Source: DASUCS01 sp041166745 (lineage in GTDB: Bacteria > Actinomycetota > Acidimicrobiia > Acidimicrobiales > JACDCH01). Taken from it: DNA of 64,000 nucleotides. Shown piece by piece: positions 25,004-33,167 of the stretch. The stretch covers positions 1 to 64,000 of the forward strand of contig JBEEGH010000014.1 in the NCBI GenBank assembly GCA_041166745.1, in the 5' to 3' direction. Each line of letters opens with the position of its first letter. Positions within the stretch are counted from its first letter, which is position 1. The translations under genes were made by a program, and so were the position numbers. The notes under the pieces were generated by a model. The model was not told where the DNA came from. It saw nothing but the letters and a program-made list of their open reading frames with translations, and did no database searches.

Positions 25004-26512
25004 CTACGCGGAGCGGTTGGTGCCGCCGGGGTAGCCGCCGCCGCCGAACCGCTCGTCGAGAGTGTCGCGGTCGACGGCTCCGTTCGGCAGTCTCGGCAAC
25101 GCGTCGACGAACTGCACGGTCCGCGGTTTCTTGTACGACGCGATGCGAGCGCGGCAGTGCTCGATGATCTCCTCCGGCGACGCCTGCGCACCGGCATGCA
25201 GCACAACGACCGCGGTGACGCTCTGGGTCCACACAGGATCGGGAACGCCGATCACAGCGGCCTCCAGCACCGCCGGGTGCGTCGCGAGACAGCCTTCGAC
25301 CTCCGCGGGATAGATGTTCTCGGCCGCCGACTTGATCATCATCGTCTTCGGCCCGACGAACGTGATCGATCCGTCGACTTCGCGGCGGCCGAGGTCGTTC
25401 GTGTGATGCCAGCCGTCGCGTTGGCGGTCGGCCGTGAGTTCGCGGCGGCGGTGGTATCCGGCCATCACCGTCGGGCCTCTCACGACGATCTTCCCCACCT
25501 CACCGGCTGCGAGCTCCTCACCGCCCTCGTCGACGATGCGCACCTGCGCCAGCGGATGCGGTCGGCCGTGCACGCCGATGGCCTCACCGCCGATGCACTT
25601 GTAGGTGGCCATCCCGACGAGCTCGGTCTGGCCGTAACCGCCCGGGTTGCGCCACCACGGAGTCGGCGCGGTGGCGTTCAAGGTGCTCAGGTCCCAGCGG
25701 CCGTCGCGGTTCGCGTCGGCGATCTGCTCCCGCGTCTGCGGCAACAGGTACGCGTCGGTGCACCGTTCGGACTCGATGAGACGACAGATCTCCTCCACGT
25801 CGACGCGACGCACGAAGACGTTCGTCCCGCCGACGTGGAACGTGACCAGCGTGTTCCAGAACGTGCCGATGTGGAACAGCGGGCCCGAGTTGAGATACAC
25901 GTCGTCGCTCGTGACGTGCTGCAGCATCATGAACACGAGGTTCTGGGCGATGATGCCGGCGTGGGTGAGCAATGCGCCGTTCGGCGTTCCGTCGAAGGCG
26001 GCGGTGTAGAGCAGGATCACCGGCGACCACGGATCGACGGATCGCTCCGGCAACGGTTCGCTCGCCGCGAGGTAGTGCTCGTACTCCGCCGGCCCGTCGT
26101 GCTGAACCCATCGTGCGCTCGCCGCACTCGACGCCCGTGCCTCCGCGACCACCGACCCGATCTCGTCGGCTTGCCACACCACGACCCTCGGCGCGACGTC
26201 GTCGATCACGAACGTCAGCTCCGCCGCCGACTGCCGCCAGTTCGCCGGGCAGAACACGGCGCCCAGCCGTGCGCAGGCGAGCAGCAGCTCGAGCACGCGG
26301 TGACAGTTCTGTCCGAGCCACAGCACGCGGTCGCCGTCACCGACGCCGTCGGCACTCAGCGCGCCGGCGAGGCGCGCGACACGCTCGTCGAGCTCCGGCC
26401 AGGTGTACCGATCGCCACCGCACACGACAGCGGCGCGGTGCGGATGACTGCGACGGTGTTCGTGCAGGAGCGCGACGAGCGTGAGGTCGTGCAGAGCGTC
26501 CACCGGCGGCAA
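25004..26512 (-). CDS. Acyl-CoA synthetase-like AMP-binding protein with altered catalytic motifs
   Basis: The 502-residue product has the full ANL layout: the large N-terminal domain, the GYGQTE motif, DLGRRE and the C-terminal lid domain beginning near KTMMIKSAAENIYPAEVE. Two key sites differ from active ligases. The phosphate loop reads YTAAFDGTPNG where YTSGTTGxPKG is usual. In the lid, Ala479 (LPNGAVDRD) stands where the adenylating Lys is expected. It may be a catalytically altered ligase or a non-enzymatic acyl binder. It diverges from the PaaK-like gene with only 11 bp between start codons and converges on DUF35. Confidence 0.85.
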   Translation of the reverse strand: MPPVDALHDLTLVALLHEHRRSHPHRAAVVCGGDRYTWPELDERVARLAGALSADGVGDGDRVLWLGQNCHRVLELLLACARLGAVFCPANWRQSAAELTFVIDDVAPRVVVWQADEIGSVVAEARASSAASARWVQHDGPAEYEHYLAASEPLPERSVDPWSPVILLYTAAFDGTPNGALLTHAGIIAQNLVFMMLQHVTSDDVYLNSGPLFHIGTFWNTLVTFHVGGTNVFVRRVDVEEICRLIESERCTDAYLLPQTREQIADANRDGRWDLSTLNATAPTPWWRNPGGYGQTELVGMATYKCIGGEAIGVHGRPHPLAQVRIVDEGGEELAAGEVGKIVVRGPTVMAGYHRRRELTADRQRDGWHHTNDLGRREVDGSITFVGPKTMMIKSAAENIYPAEVEGCLATHPAVLEAAVIGVPDPVWTQSVTAVVVLHAGAQASPEEIIEHCRARIASYKKPRTVQFVDALPRLPNGAVDRDTLDERFGGGGYPGGTNRSA

Positions 26513-26523
26513 CGGTAACCAGC

Positions 26524-27819
26524 ATGATCGAGGCCGACCGTTACTGGGAGCCCGACGTGGAGTGCCTGCCCCGCCCTGAGCTGGACGCGCTGCAGGAGCA
26601 GAAGCTGCTCGAGCTGCTGCCGTGGGCCTACGAGCGCGCGCCGCTCATTCGCCACGCTTGGGATGCCGCAGGGGTCACACCCGACGACATCGATTCGATG
26701 GAGGCCTTCCGCGAACAAGTCCCGTTCATCGACAAGGACGCGATGCGGCACTTTCGCGACGACCGTGGCGATCCGTACGGCGGGATGCTCGCCATCGATC
26801 TGTCGACTCCCGGTGTGTTCGGCGCGATCTTCTCCACGTCGGGAACGACCGGCGACCCGACGCTCGCGCCGTTCGCCGGCCGGGAAGGCCCCACGATCCT
26901 CGCCCGCGAGTTCTGGGAGCTCGGCGTTCGCCCGGGCGACGCCTTCGTCGAGATGCTGTTCACGTACCGCGGACCTGCGATCCACTGGACGATGCGCGGC
27001 ATCGGCGCGACACCGATCTTCGTGGACCACGACCCCGCCGAGCTGCCTCGTCTCTTCGAGCTCAGCCGCGAGTTCGAGCCGACCGGTTGGTACAACCTGT
27101 CTGGCCCGCTCGTCATCGCTCTGCAACAGCTCGCCGAGTCGGGCATCGATGTCGGGAAGGCTCTGTCGTCGTATCGCGGCATCGTCTACGCCGGCGAACC
27201 CCTGGGACCGCGAGCCCGCCGCCTGGTCGACTCGTGGGGGCTCGAGCTCTTCAACCACACCGGCGTCGGCGACGTGGGTGCGGCCACCGAGTGTCGGGAG
27301 CACGACGGCTGCCACGTGTGGGAGGACACCGCGCTCATCGAGGTGCTCGACCCCGACGGAGACGAGCCCGTGGCCGATGGCGAGCGCGGCGAGCTGGTGT
27401 CCACCACGCTTATGAATCTCGTGTCGCCGCTGGTGCGTTACCGCTCCGACGATCTCGTTCGGTTCACTCGCGAACCATGCGCGTGCGGACGGACACACGG
27501 ACGGGTCTGGCCGATGGGGCGCAAGAGCGATGAAGTCGTCGTTGACGGCCGGTCGGTGCTTCCGATCGACGTGTGGCCCGCGATCGAAGACGTTCCGGAG
27601 ACGGCTGCGGGACTGTTCCAAATGGTGCGGCCCACGCGCGAGCTCGACCGATTGCGCCTGCGAGTCGGCTACGCCCGACTCGAGCCGGGCCTGCGCGGCC
27701 GGGTCGAAGACGCGGTCGAGGCGCATTTCGGGCTGCGTCCTGAAGTGGAGCTGGTCGAGCAAGAGGTGTTGTTGCGACAAGGCCCGCCCCACAAGATCCC
27801 CCGCGTGGTGAAGACATGA
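26524..27819 (+). CDS. Phenylacetate-CoA ligase-like enzyme (PaaK family)
   Basis: The 431-residue product matches the PaaK branch of adenylating enzymes. It shows STSGTTGDPT (about residues 105-114), a substrate domain with GIVYAGEPLG, FNHTGVGDVGAATEC, and a late zinc-like CACGRTHGRVWPMGRKSDE segment. The C-terminus retains a Lys (PPHKIPRV) where the catalytic Lys is expected, unlike the divergent ligase. It should activate an aryl or acyl acid to its CoA thioester. The stop overlaps the next start by four bases (ATGA). Confidence 0.87.
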   Translation: MIEADRYWEPDVECLPRPELDALQEQKLLELLPWAYERAPLIRHAWDAAGVTPDDIDSMEAFREQVPFIDKDAMRHFRDDRGDPYGGMLAIDLSTPGVFGAIFSTSGTTGDPTLAPFAGREGPTILAREFWELGVRPGDAFVEMLFTYRGPAIHWTMRGIGATPIFVDHDPAELPRLFELSREFEPTGWYNLSGPLVIALQQLAESGIDVGKALSSYRGIVYAGEPLGPRARRLVDSWGLELFNHTGVGDVGAATECREHDGCHVWEDTALIEVLDPDGDEPVADGERGELVSTTLMNLVSPLVRYRSDDLVRFTREPCACGRTHGRVWPMGRKSDEVVVDGRSVLPIDVWPAIEDVPETAAGLFQMVRPTRELDRLRLRVGYARLEPGLRGRVEDAVEAHFGLRPEVELVEQEVLLRQGPPHKIPRVVKT

Positions 27820-28460
27820 CGGCGCGAGCGGTTCCGGTGCCCAAGGTGTGGGGCATCGGTCTCGTCGGGGCAGAGGCTTGGCGCGTCTCCCCCGAGGATG
27901 TCGCCGACGAGACCGAGTCGGCGGTCGAGCATCTGCGACTACTCGGTATTCGTGAGGGTGGCTTGGTGCTCATCGTGTCTCGGTTGGCGGAGACGATCCA
28001 TGTCGCCCCGCTCGAGTTGGCCGCGGGACGGCTCGATGCTCGCTGGTCGTCGTGCGACGCGACGGAGGGCGACGCGTTCCGGACGGCCTCGCTCATACGT
28101 CAGCTCCGGCCAGACGCGGTCATCGGCATCACCGAAACCATCGTCGGCGCGGTGACCGCTGACGCGTTCGACGATGTGCCGGTCATTGCCGTGACCGACC
28201 GTGTCGCCCGCGACGCGATACCAACTGCGCGTTGGTGGCTGCGCGTTGGTCCGACGAGCGCGTTCGAATGCGAAGAGCGGAATGGCGCGCACTACGACGG
28301 CACCCGATGGCTCGTCGAACAACTCGCTGATGAGCTCGTCGTGTCGAACCTGCGCAATCGACTGTCGCCCGCGCGTCAGTTGCCCACGGGTCTCCGCGGC
28401 CGCGTCCTCGACGATGCGTGCCCATGCGGAAGCTCGTGGCCGCGCGTGGAGGTGTCGTGA
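27816..28460 (+). CDS. Short protein resembling an internally shortened PaaK/ANL ligase
   Basis: I do not recognise the 214-residue product as a defined family. Its first 115 residues read like the N-terminal Rossmann-like lobe of an adenylating enzyme (HLRLLGIREGGLVLIVSRL, then ELAAGRLDARW and IRQLRPDAVIGI). Its last 50 resemble the PaaK segment with DELVVSNLRNRLSP and CPCGSSWPRVEV. The P-loop, substrate and lid regions between and after are missing. It is locked between the ligase and the hydrolase by ATGA and GTGA overlaps, so it is probably expressed as a partner. Resemblance was judged by eye. Confidence 0.65.
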   Translation: MTARAVPVPKVWGIGLVGAEAWRVSPEDVADETESAVEHLRLLGIREGGLVLIVSRLAETIHVAPLELAAGRLDARWSSCDATEGDAFRTASLIRQLRPDAVIGITETIVGAVTADAFDDVPVIAVTDRVARDAIPTARWWLRVGPTSAFECEERNGAHYDGTRWLVEQLADELVVSNLRNRLSPARQLPTGLRGRVLDDACPCGSSWPRVEVS

Positions 28461-29353
28461 CCTACGACGAGTTCGGCCTGTTCCACGAGAACGCCACGGA
28501 GTTCGGTCTGCCGTGGGACGGGCCGCCCATTGTTCGACGGACGTTCGTCGATGTCGAAGGCGGCCGAAAGGTCAGCGCGCTGGTGTGGGGGGAAGGCCCG
28601 CCAGAGCTCGTGCTCGTGCACGGCGGAGCCCAGAACGCCCACACCTGGGACACGGTCGCACTCGCATTGCACCGACCACTCGTGTGCATCGACCTTCCGG
28701 GTCACGGTCACTCCGACTGGCGCGACGATCACGACTACTGGCCGTGGACCCTCGCACCGGATGTCGCGACCGCCATGCGGGCGCTTGCGCCGGATGCCCG
28801 GTTGCTTTGCGGCATGTCGCTCGGTGGGCTGACGTCGATCATCGTCGCCGCCGACAACCCCGATGTCGTCCGCCGGCTGGTCGTCGTGGACGTCACCCCG
28901 TGGTCCACGGATCAGAAGGGAGCTGCGATCGGCGCGTTCGTCGGCGGCCCAGAGATCTTCGCCAGCTTGGACACGCTGCTGGCACGCACCATCGAACACA
29001 ATCCGACCCGGTCGGCGACATCGTTGCGGCGAGGGGTCCTGCACAACGCGAAGGAGCGGCCCGACGGAACCTGGTCGTGGCGCTATGACCGACCGACCGG
29101 CGAGCGCGGCGCGCCCGACACGAAGCACTACGCCCCGCTGTGGGAATCGCTGGCTTCGTTCGACTCGCCGGCGCTCCTCGTGCGCGGCAGCGCGTCACCA
29201 GTCGTCGAGGACGCTGACGCCGCTGAGTTCGCGCGCCGCTGCATCCAAGGCCGAGTCATCGTGATCGACGGCGCCGGACACAGCGTGCAGGGCGACAAGC
29301 CTCTCGAACTGGCGCGCCTGCTCGAGGCGGAGCTCACGGAGCTGAGCCCATGA
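28457..29353 (+). CDS. Alpha/beta hydrolase
   Basis: From GTG 28457 (overlapping the previous stop as GTGA) the product has 298 residues. Oxyanion-hole HGG (near 55), the nucleophile elbow CGMSLGG (near 119) and a late catalytic His in GAGHSVQ are all present, as is an Asp after strand 7. It is probably an esterase or thioesterase, or a C-C hydrolase of the MhpC type. Context beside two ligase-like genes suggests action on a CoA ester or ring-cleavage product. The next gene starts in its stop (ATGA). Confidence 0.87.
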   Translation: MTYDEFGLFHENATEFGLPWDGPPIVRRTFVDVEGGRKVSALVWGEGPPELVLVHGGAQNAHTWDTVALALHRPLVCIDLPGHGHSDWRDDHDYWPWTLAPDVATAMRALAPDARLLCGMSLGGLTSIIVAADNPDVVRRLVVVDVTPWSTDQKGAAIGAFVGGPEIFASLDTLLARTIEHNPTRSATSLRRGVLHNAKERPDGTWSWRYDRPTGERGAPDTKHYAPLWESLASFDSPALLVRGSASPVVEDADAAEFARRCIQGRVIVIDGAGHSVQGDKPLELARLLEAELTELSP

Positions 29354-30195
29354 CGTGGGATCCCGGCTTCGGTCCCCTCATCGACACACGGCTGCGAGTC
29401 GCGACCTGGAACGTGTGGGGTCGCTACGGGCCGTGGGAGGCGCGCCAACCCGTCATCGAAGCGAACCTCCGAGCGATCGACGCCGACATCGTCTGCTTGC
29501 AGGAAGTGTGGGAGGACGAAACGCGTTCGCAGCCCGCTGATCTGGCGGCCGCGTTGGGGATGTCGTACGTGTACGAGCGGGCCTTCATGATGAACGGAGG
29601 TTGGTCCGGCAATGCGGTACTCAGCCGCTGGCCGATCGCCCGGCACGAGGTCGACGAGCTCCCGATGGAGGGCGGCGGCTCGGTCGACACCGACGAGGGC
29701 GAACAGCGGCTCATCGTCTTCACCGAGATCGATGGACCGCGCGGTCCGTTCCAGGTGTTCTGCACGCACCTGTCGTGGCGGGCGGACTGGAGCGGCGTGC
29801 GCCAAGCCCAGGTGCGCAAGGTGTGCGAGGTCATCCGCTCGCACACACCCCGCTCGTTCCCGGCCATCCTCTGCGGCGACCTGAACGCCGAGCCGATGAG
29901 CGACGAGATCCGCATGCTCACCGGTCTCGCCGCGGTCCCCGTACCGGGCGTGATCTTTCGCGACGCATGGGCGACGGCGGGCATCAACGGCACCGGAGCC
30001 ACTGTCGGGCCGCACAATCCGTACGGCGCCGCCGCCCTCGACTCGGACGCGCGGATCGACTACGTGCTGGTCGGCTGGCCCAAGCTCGGCGGAGCGGGCC
30101 AGATCCTCCAGGCCGAAGTCGCTGGCGATCATCCCGGGCCCGACAAGCTCTTCGGGAGCGATCACTTCGCCGTCGTCGCCGAGGTTCGGTACTGA
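29350..30195 (+). CDS. Endonuclease/exonuclease/phosphatase (EEP) fold hydrolase
   Basis: The 281-residue product has the DNase I-like fold. RVATWNVWGRY (residues 16-26) supplies the metal-binding Asn, DIVCLQEVW supplies Glu, and CGDLNAEP near 177 and the C-terminal GSDHFAVVAEV complete the active site. It has no signal peptide. Family members cleave nucleic acids, phosphoinositides, sphingomyelin or other phosphoesters; the sequence does not decide which. It is the last gene of the five-gene chain starting with the PaaK-like gene. Confidence 0.87.
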   Translation: MTWDPGFGPLIDTRLRVATWNVWGRYGPWEARQPVIEANLRAIDADIVCLQEVWEDETRSQPADLAAALGMSYVYERAFMMNGGWSGNAVLSRWPIARHEVDELPMEGGGSVDTDEGEQRLIVFTEIDGPRGPFQVFCTHLSWRADWSGVRQAQVRKVCEVIRSHTPRSFPAILCGDLNAEPMSDEIRMLTGLAAVPVPGVIFRDAWATAGINGTGATVGPHNPYGAAALDSDARIDYVLVGWPKLGGAGQILQAEVAGDHPGPDKLFGSDHFAVVAEVRY

Positions 30196-30246
30196 CACAT
30201 CAGTCGGGAGTTGGCTCGACGATCGGAATTGACACGGTACTGACCA

Positions 30247-30291
30247 TTGACAGCCTGACCCGAAAGAACTACTACGTGCCGTGAGGTAGTA
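30247..30291 (+). promoter_or_regulatory. Candidate promoter and overlapping dyad for the EAL gene
   Basis: TTGACA at 30247-30252 is followed after 17 bases by TACTAC (30270-30275), a plausible sigma-70-type pair. TACTAC also forms an inverted repeat with GTAGTA at 30286-30291, so a regulator bound there would block the -10 element. This is the only gap of the plus-strand run (30196-30323, 128 bp). It separates the catabolic chain from the EAL gene. Confidence 0.45.
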
Positions 30292-30323
30292 CGCGCAGCT
30301 CGTGGGCAACGGGAGGTGCAGTC

Positions 30324-31121
30324 GTGGCGGTCATGGACAACACGGCGTCGATGGCGTCGTTGGTGGAGCTGCTCCATGGGGTCGAGCAGCGCGAGCTCTT
30401 CCTCGACTACCAGGCCGTGTTCGACATCGGCACCGGGGCCGTCCGCGGAGCCGAGGCATTGATCCGTTGGAACCATCCCGAGCGCGGCGTGCTTCCGCCA
30501 TCCGAGTTCCTCGCCATGGCGATGCGCGGCGGACTCGGCGGGATCATCACCGACCTGGTGCTCGAGGAGTCGGTGGCCCAGTGCGCCGAGTGGCGCATCC
30601 GGGGCTACGACGTTCCTGTTTCGGTCAACGTGTCCGCGGCCGCGTTCGCCAGCAGCGATCTGCCCGCCACCGTCGAGCAGGTGCTCGACAAGTACAGCGT
30701 CCCGGCCGATCGGCTCACGGTGGAGATCACCGAGCATGCGTGCACATTCGAGAACACCGAGCTACGCGACACCTTCACGGCGCTTGCCCGGCTGGGCGTG
30801 CGCCTCAGCCTCGACGACTTCGGCATGGGCGAATCGACGCTGTCGCGACTCCAGCACCTGCACTTCGACGAGGTGAAGATCGATCGGTCGTTCGTGTCGC
30901 ATGTGTGCGACGAGCCGACCGATCGCAACATCGTCGTGTTCACGACCCGTCTCGCTCACAGTCTTGGCATGAAGGTCGTCGCCGAGGGCGTCGAAACAGC
31001 CGAGGTGCTCAGCGCGCTCGTCCAGCTCGGACCCGACCTGGCGCAAGGCTTTCACTTGCACCGCCCGTCCGGGCCGGGCGAATTCCCAGCGCTCGGCGCA
31101 CCCGAGCGTCTCGCAGGCTGA
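30324..31121 (+). CDS. EAL-domain cyclic di-GMP phosphodiesterase
   Basis: The 265-residue product is an EAL domain with little else. The metal and catalytic residues all appear: EALIRW (near 38), the Asn of VNVSAA, EITEHA, LDDFGMG, VKIDRSFV, VAEGVET, and a late QGFHLHRP. It should hydrolyse cyclic di-GMP to pGpG. GTG 30324 has a strong GGGAGGTG site 6 bases upstream. It has no sensor domain, so control is likely at transcription. It can oppose the GGDEF protein encoded at 12.7-14.1 kb. Confidence 0.9.
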   Translation: MAVMDNTASMASLVELLHGVEQRELFLDYQAVFDIGTGAVRGAEALIRWNHPERGVLPPSEFLAMAMRGGLGGIITDLVLEESVAQCAEWRIRGYDVPVSVNVSAAAFASSDLPATVEQVLDKYSVPADRLTVEITEHACTFENTELRDTFTALARLGVRLSLDDFGMGESTLSRLQHLHFDEVKIDRSFVSHVCDEPTDRNIVVFTTRLAHSLGMKVVAEGVETAEVLSALVQLGPDLAQGFHLHRPSGPGEFPALGAPERLAG

Positions 31122-31143
31122 CACAACCGGTTGCGTTCGGGCG

Positions 31144-31767
31144 TCAGGCCGTCGCGGGCTCGACGGATTGCAGTCCGCCGAGCATCAGCACCAACGCCTC
31201 AGTGAACAGCGAGTCGGGCACGCTGTCTGGGTCGGTGAGCTTCGTCATGAGGAACCCGTCGCCGAGCGCGAACAGGATCGTTGCGAGGTCGTCGTTCGAG
31301 ATCGGTGCGCGCAGGCCGAGCGCAGTCAGGTGCGTGTCGATCAGTTCGGCCATTGCGGCACGCATGCGCCGGCTGCGCGCCGCGAATCGCTCGCGCAGCT
31401 CCGGATGACGAACGGCATGGGTGCCGAACTCCATCAAGAGCAAGCTCCATTGCGATTGCTGAAAGAACACTTCGAGGAACGCGTTGCCCGCCTGCGCTGC
31501 CTGCTCGCCGATCGGTTGATCAGGAGAGACCCCGGACTCGATCGCCAGCGCCCGAGAGTCGACCCGCCGCTCGAGCACCGCCAAGAACAACTCGTCCTTG
31601 TTCTCGAAGTTCGAGTAGACGGCGCCCTTGGAGTAGCCCGCCTCTTCGGCCACTTCTTCGACCGACGCGGCATGGAAGCCCCGCTCGACGAAGACCTTCT
31701 CGGCCGCGTCGAGCAGCCTCGCTCGGGTCTGGTCTCGCTGCTCTGCGCGCGAGAGTCGCTGCGCCAC
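31144..31767 (-). CDS. TetR/AcrR family transcriptional regulator
   Basis: The 207-residue product has a typical helix-turn-helix near residues 30-60 (SVEEVAEEAGYSKGAVYSNFENKDELF) and a TetR C-terminal domain. It starts at GTG 31765-31767. The 81-bp divergent region to the next gene holds two dyads sharing the core TGGRATACC (31787-31798 and 31825-31839). These are the likely binding sites for autoregulation and for control of the divergent cyclase-like gene. It converges on the EAL gene with 22 bp between stops. Confidence 0.9.
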   Translation of the reverse strand: MAQRLSRAEQRDQTRARLLDAAEKVFVERGFHAASVEEVAEEAGYSKGAVYSNFENKDELFLAVLERRVDSRALAIESGVSPDQPIGEQAAQAGNAFLEVFFQQSQWSLLLMEFGTHAVRHPELRERFAARSRRMRAAMAELIDTHLTALGLRAPISNDDLATILFALGDGFLMTKLTDPDSVPDSLFTEALVLMLGGLQSVEPATA

Positions 31768-31786
31768 GACTCAGATACTAGCCGTA

Positions 31787-31839
31787 CTGGGATACCAGAC
31801 GGAAAATGGTGCTTGTCGATTTGGAATACCTATGGTATT
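31787..31839. promoter_or_regulatory. Two related dyads in a divergent TetR promoter region
   Basis: The first, CTGG-GATA-CCAG (31787-31798), lies 20 bp upstream of the TetR start. The second, AATACC-TAT-GGTATT (31825-31839), lies 10 bp upstream of the cyclase-like gene. Both contain TGG(G/A)ATACC. Paired copies of one motif next to a TetR gene suggest its operators. Confidence 0.5.
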
Positions 31840-31848
31840 TATGTACCG

Positions 31849-32334
31849 ATGGTCTCGACCCTGCAGCGTGACGGAGCGGGCAACGGGCTCCGGCTGCATC
31901 GTGCCGGGGTCGTGACCTGCGTGGTCGTCGAGGTGTCCGACCCCGAGTGCGGTCTCGGCGAGATGGCCGAAGACACGTTCGTGCGGGCGGGTGCCGCCAT
32001 GGTGTTGCCCGCGGGCATCGGCGTCGTGGGCGCCTTTCGGCGGGTCACCGACGCGGTCAGGGCCACCATGATCCTCCGAACGCACCTCCCCTCGAGCCGT
32101 ATCGCGCTCAGCGCGGGCGAGACGGGGTCGCACGGCGAGTTCAGCTCGATAGCCGACAAGGCGACCCGGCTCGTGGCCGATGCCGATGCTGGCTCGACGC
32201 TGCTGTCAAAGCTCGCAGGCGTGCTCGCAATGGATCACCTCCCTCGCGATCGCACGCTGCACGAGCGTTGTGGAAGCGGCGTCAGCGAGCTCTCCTACGA
32301 GCTGCTCGCGGCTCCCTTTTCCAGCCCGGCCTGA
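31849..32334 (+). CDS. Small degenerate class III cyclase-like protein
   Basis: From ATG 31849 the product has 161 residues. The stretch VTDAVRATMILRTHLPSSRIALSAGETG, then FSSIADKATRLVADADAGSTLLSKLAGVLA, follows the second half of a class III cyclase domain (AVRAA...RVGLHTGEV...AVNxAARL...GQVLLS). The first metal-binding Asp (FTD) and the GDG loop are not visible. I therefore expect no cyclase activity. It could be a sensor remnant or a regulator controlled with the divergent TetR gene. The 3' end overlaps the convergent SDR gene by 40 bp. Confidence 0.65.
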   Translation: MVSTLQRDGAGNGLRLHRAGVVTCVVVEVSDPECGLGEMAEDTFVRAGAAMVLPAGIGVVGAFRRVTDAVRATMILRTHLPSSRIALSAGETGSHGEFSSIADKATRLVADADAGSTLLSKLAGVLAMDHLPRDRTLHERCGSGVSELSYELLAAPFSSPA

Positions 32335-33098
32335 GCCGAGGACAGCGCCTCCACCTGTTGGCGGCGAGGCAGCGAGCCGAGCATCGCAAGCGTGTCGCGA
32401 AGCTCGCCGGGAACGAACGATGGCTCGGTGCCGAGCACGGTCAGTACCTCGTCGACCACGACGACCGGGCTCATCGGCGTCGGCATGTTGGCGCGCGCCT
32501 CGCTCGACAGCGACCTTCGATACGTGGGCGTGTCGATCGCCGGACCGATGACGGAAATCACGTCGACGCCTCTGCCGCGCCATTCGGCCCACAACGACTC
32601 ACCGAGTACGAGATCGAACGCCTTCGACGCGGCATACGCGCTGTTGTACGCAGAGCCCGCGAGGCCTGCCGCGGACCCCATCAGCACGATGCCGCCACGA
32701 CCGCGATCGACGAGCTGTCGACCGAAGTGCTGGCACACGAGGAGCGGTCCGGTGCAGTTGACTGCGACGATCGAGGCGATCGAGCCGGCGCCGTCGAGGA
32801 ACGAGCCGACGTAACCGGCGGCGCCGTTGTAGACGACGATGCCGACGTCCAACTCATCCGTGACCGCGCGTAACGCGTCCAAGAAGTCGGGTGCTGCGAG
32901 GTCGAGTGGAACCGCTCGCGTCTCGACCGCGTGTTGTGTCGCGATGTCGTTGGCGACCCGTTGCAACGGTTCGCTCCGCCGAGCGGCGACGACGACGTTG
33001 AGCCCTCGGCTGGCGAGGCCGCGGGCATAGGCCTCGCCGAGTCCTTCCGACGCACCCAGCACCACGCCCCACGGCCCGTACCGCTCGAAGAATTCCAC
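32295..33098 (-). CDS. Short-chain dehydrogenase/reductase
   Basis: The 267-residue SDR has GASEGLG (residues 15-21) as its nucleotide-binding motif, Asn in VNCTG, Ser in GSAAG and Tyr-x3-Lys in YAASKAFD. The N-terminal FFERYGPWGVVLGASEG is typical of the branch related to 17-beta-hydroxysteroid and 3-ketoacyl reductases. It diverges from a TetR gene whose promoter holds a perfect TGAGTGAG palindrome at 33135-33152, so it may be under that repressor. The last 40 bp overlap the cyclase-like gene. Confidence 0.88.
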   Translation of the reverse strand: MEFFERYGPWGVVLGASEGLGEAYARGLASRGLNVVVAARRSEPLQRVANDIATQHAVETRAVPLDLAAPDFLDALRAVTDELDVGIVVYNGAAGYVGSFLDGAGSIASIVAVNCTGPLLVCQHFGRQLVDRGRGGIVLMGSAAGLAGSAYNSAYAASKAFDLVLGESLWAEWRGRGVDVISVIGPAIDTPTYRRSLSSEARANMPTPMSPVVVVDEVLTVLGTEPSFVPGELRDTLAMLGSLPRRQQVEALSSAQAGLEKGAASSS

Positions 33099-33134
33099 CG
33101 TCCCTCACTACTACTTCGGGCGCCGCCCAGGTTG

Positions 33135-33152
33135 TGAGTGAGCACTCACTCA
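33135..33152. promoter_or_regulatory. TGAGTGAG-CA-CTCACTCA palindrome, TetR operator
   Basis: Two perfect 8-bp arms flank CA. TGAGTGA-type palindromes are a well-known operator form for TetR repressors of actinomycetes and proteobacteria. It lies 15 bp upstream of the GTG start of the TetR gene and 36 bp upstream of the SDR start, so one repressor could control both directions, including the ABC exporter genes that follow. Confidence 0.7.
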
Positions 33153-33167
33153 GGTAGCGTCCGGTCG

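Noticed and set aside
31168..31848. Long extension of the small cyclase-like protein opposite the TetR gene
   Set aside because: It is antisense to a clear TetR gene; ATG 31849 follows the promoter dyad and begins the compact domain.
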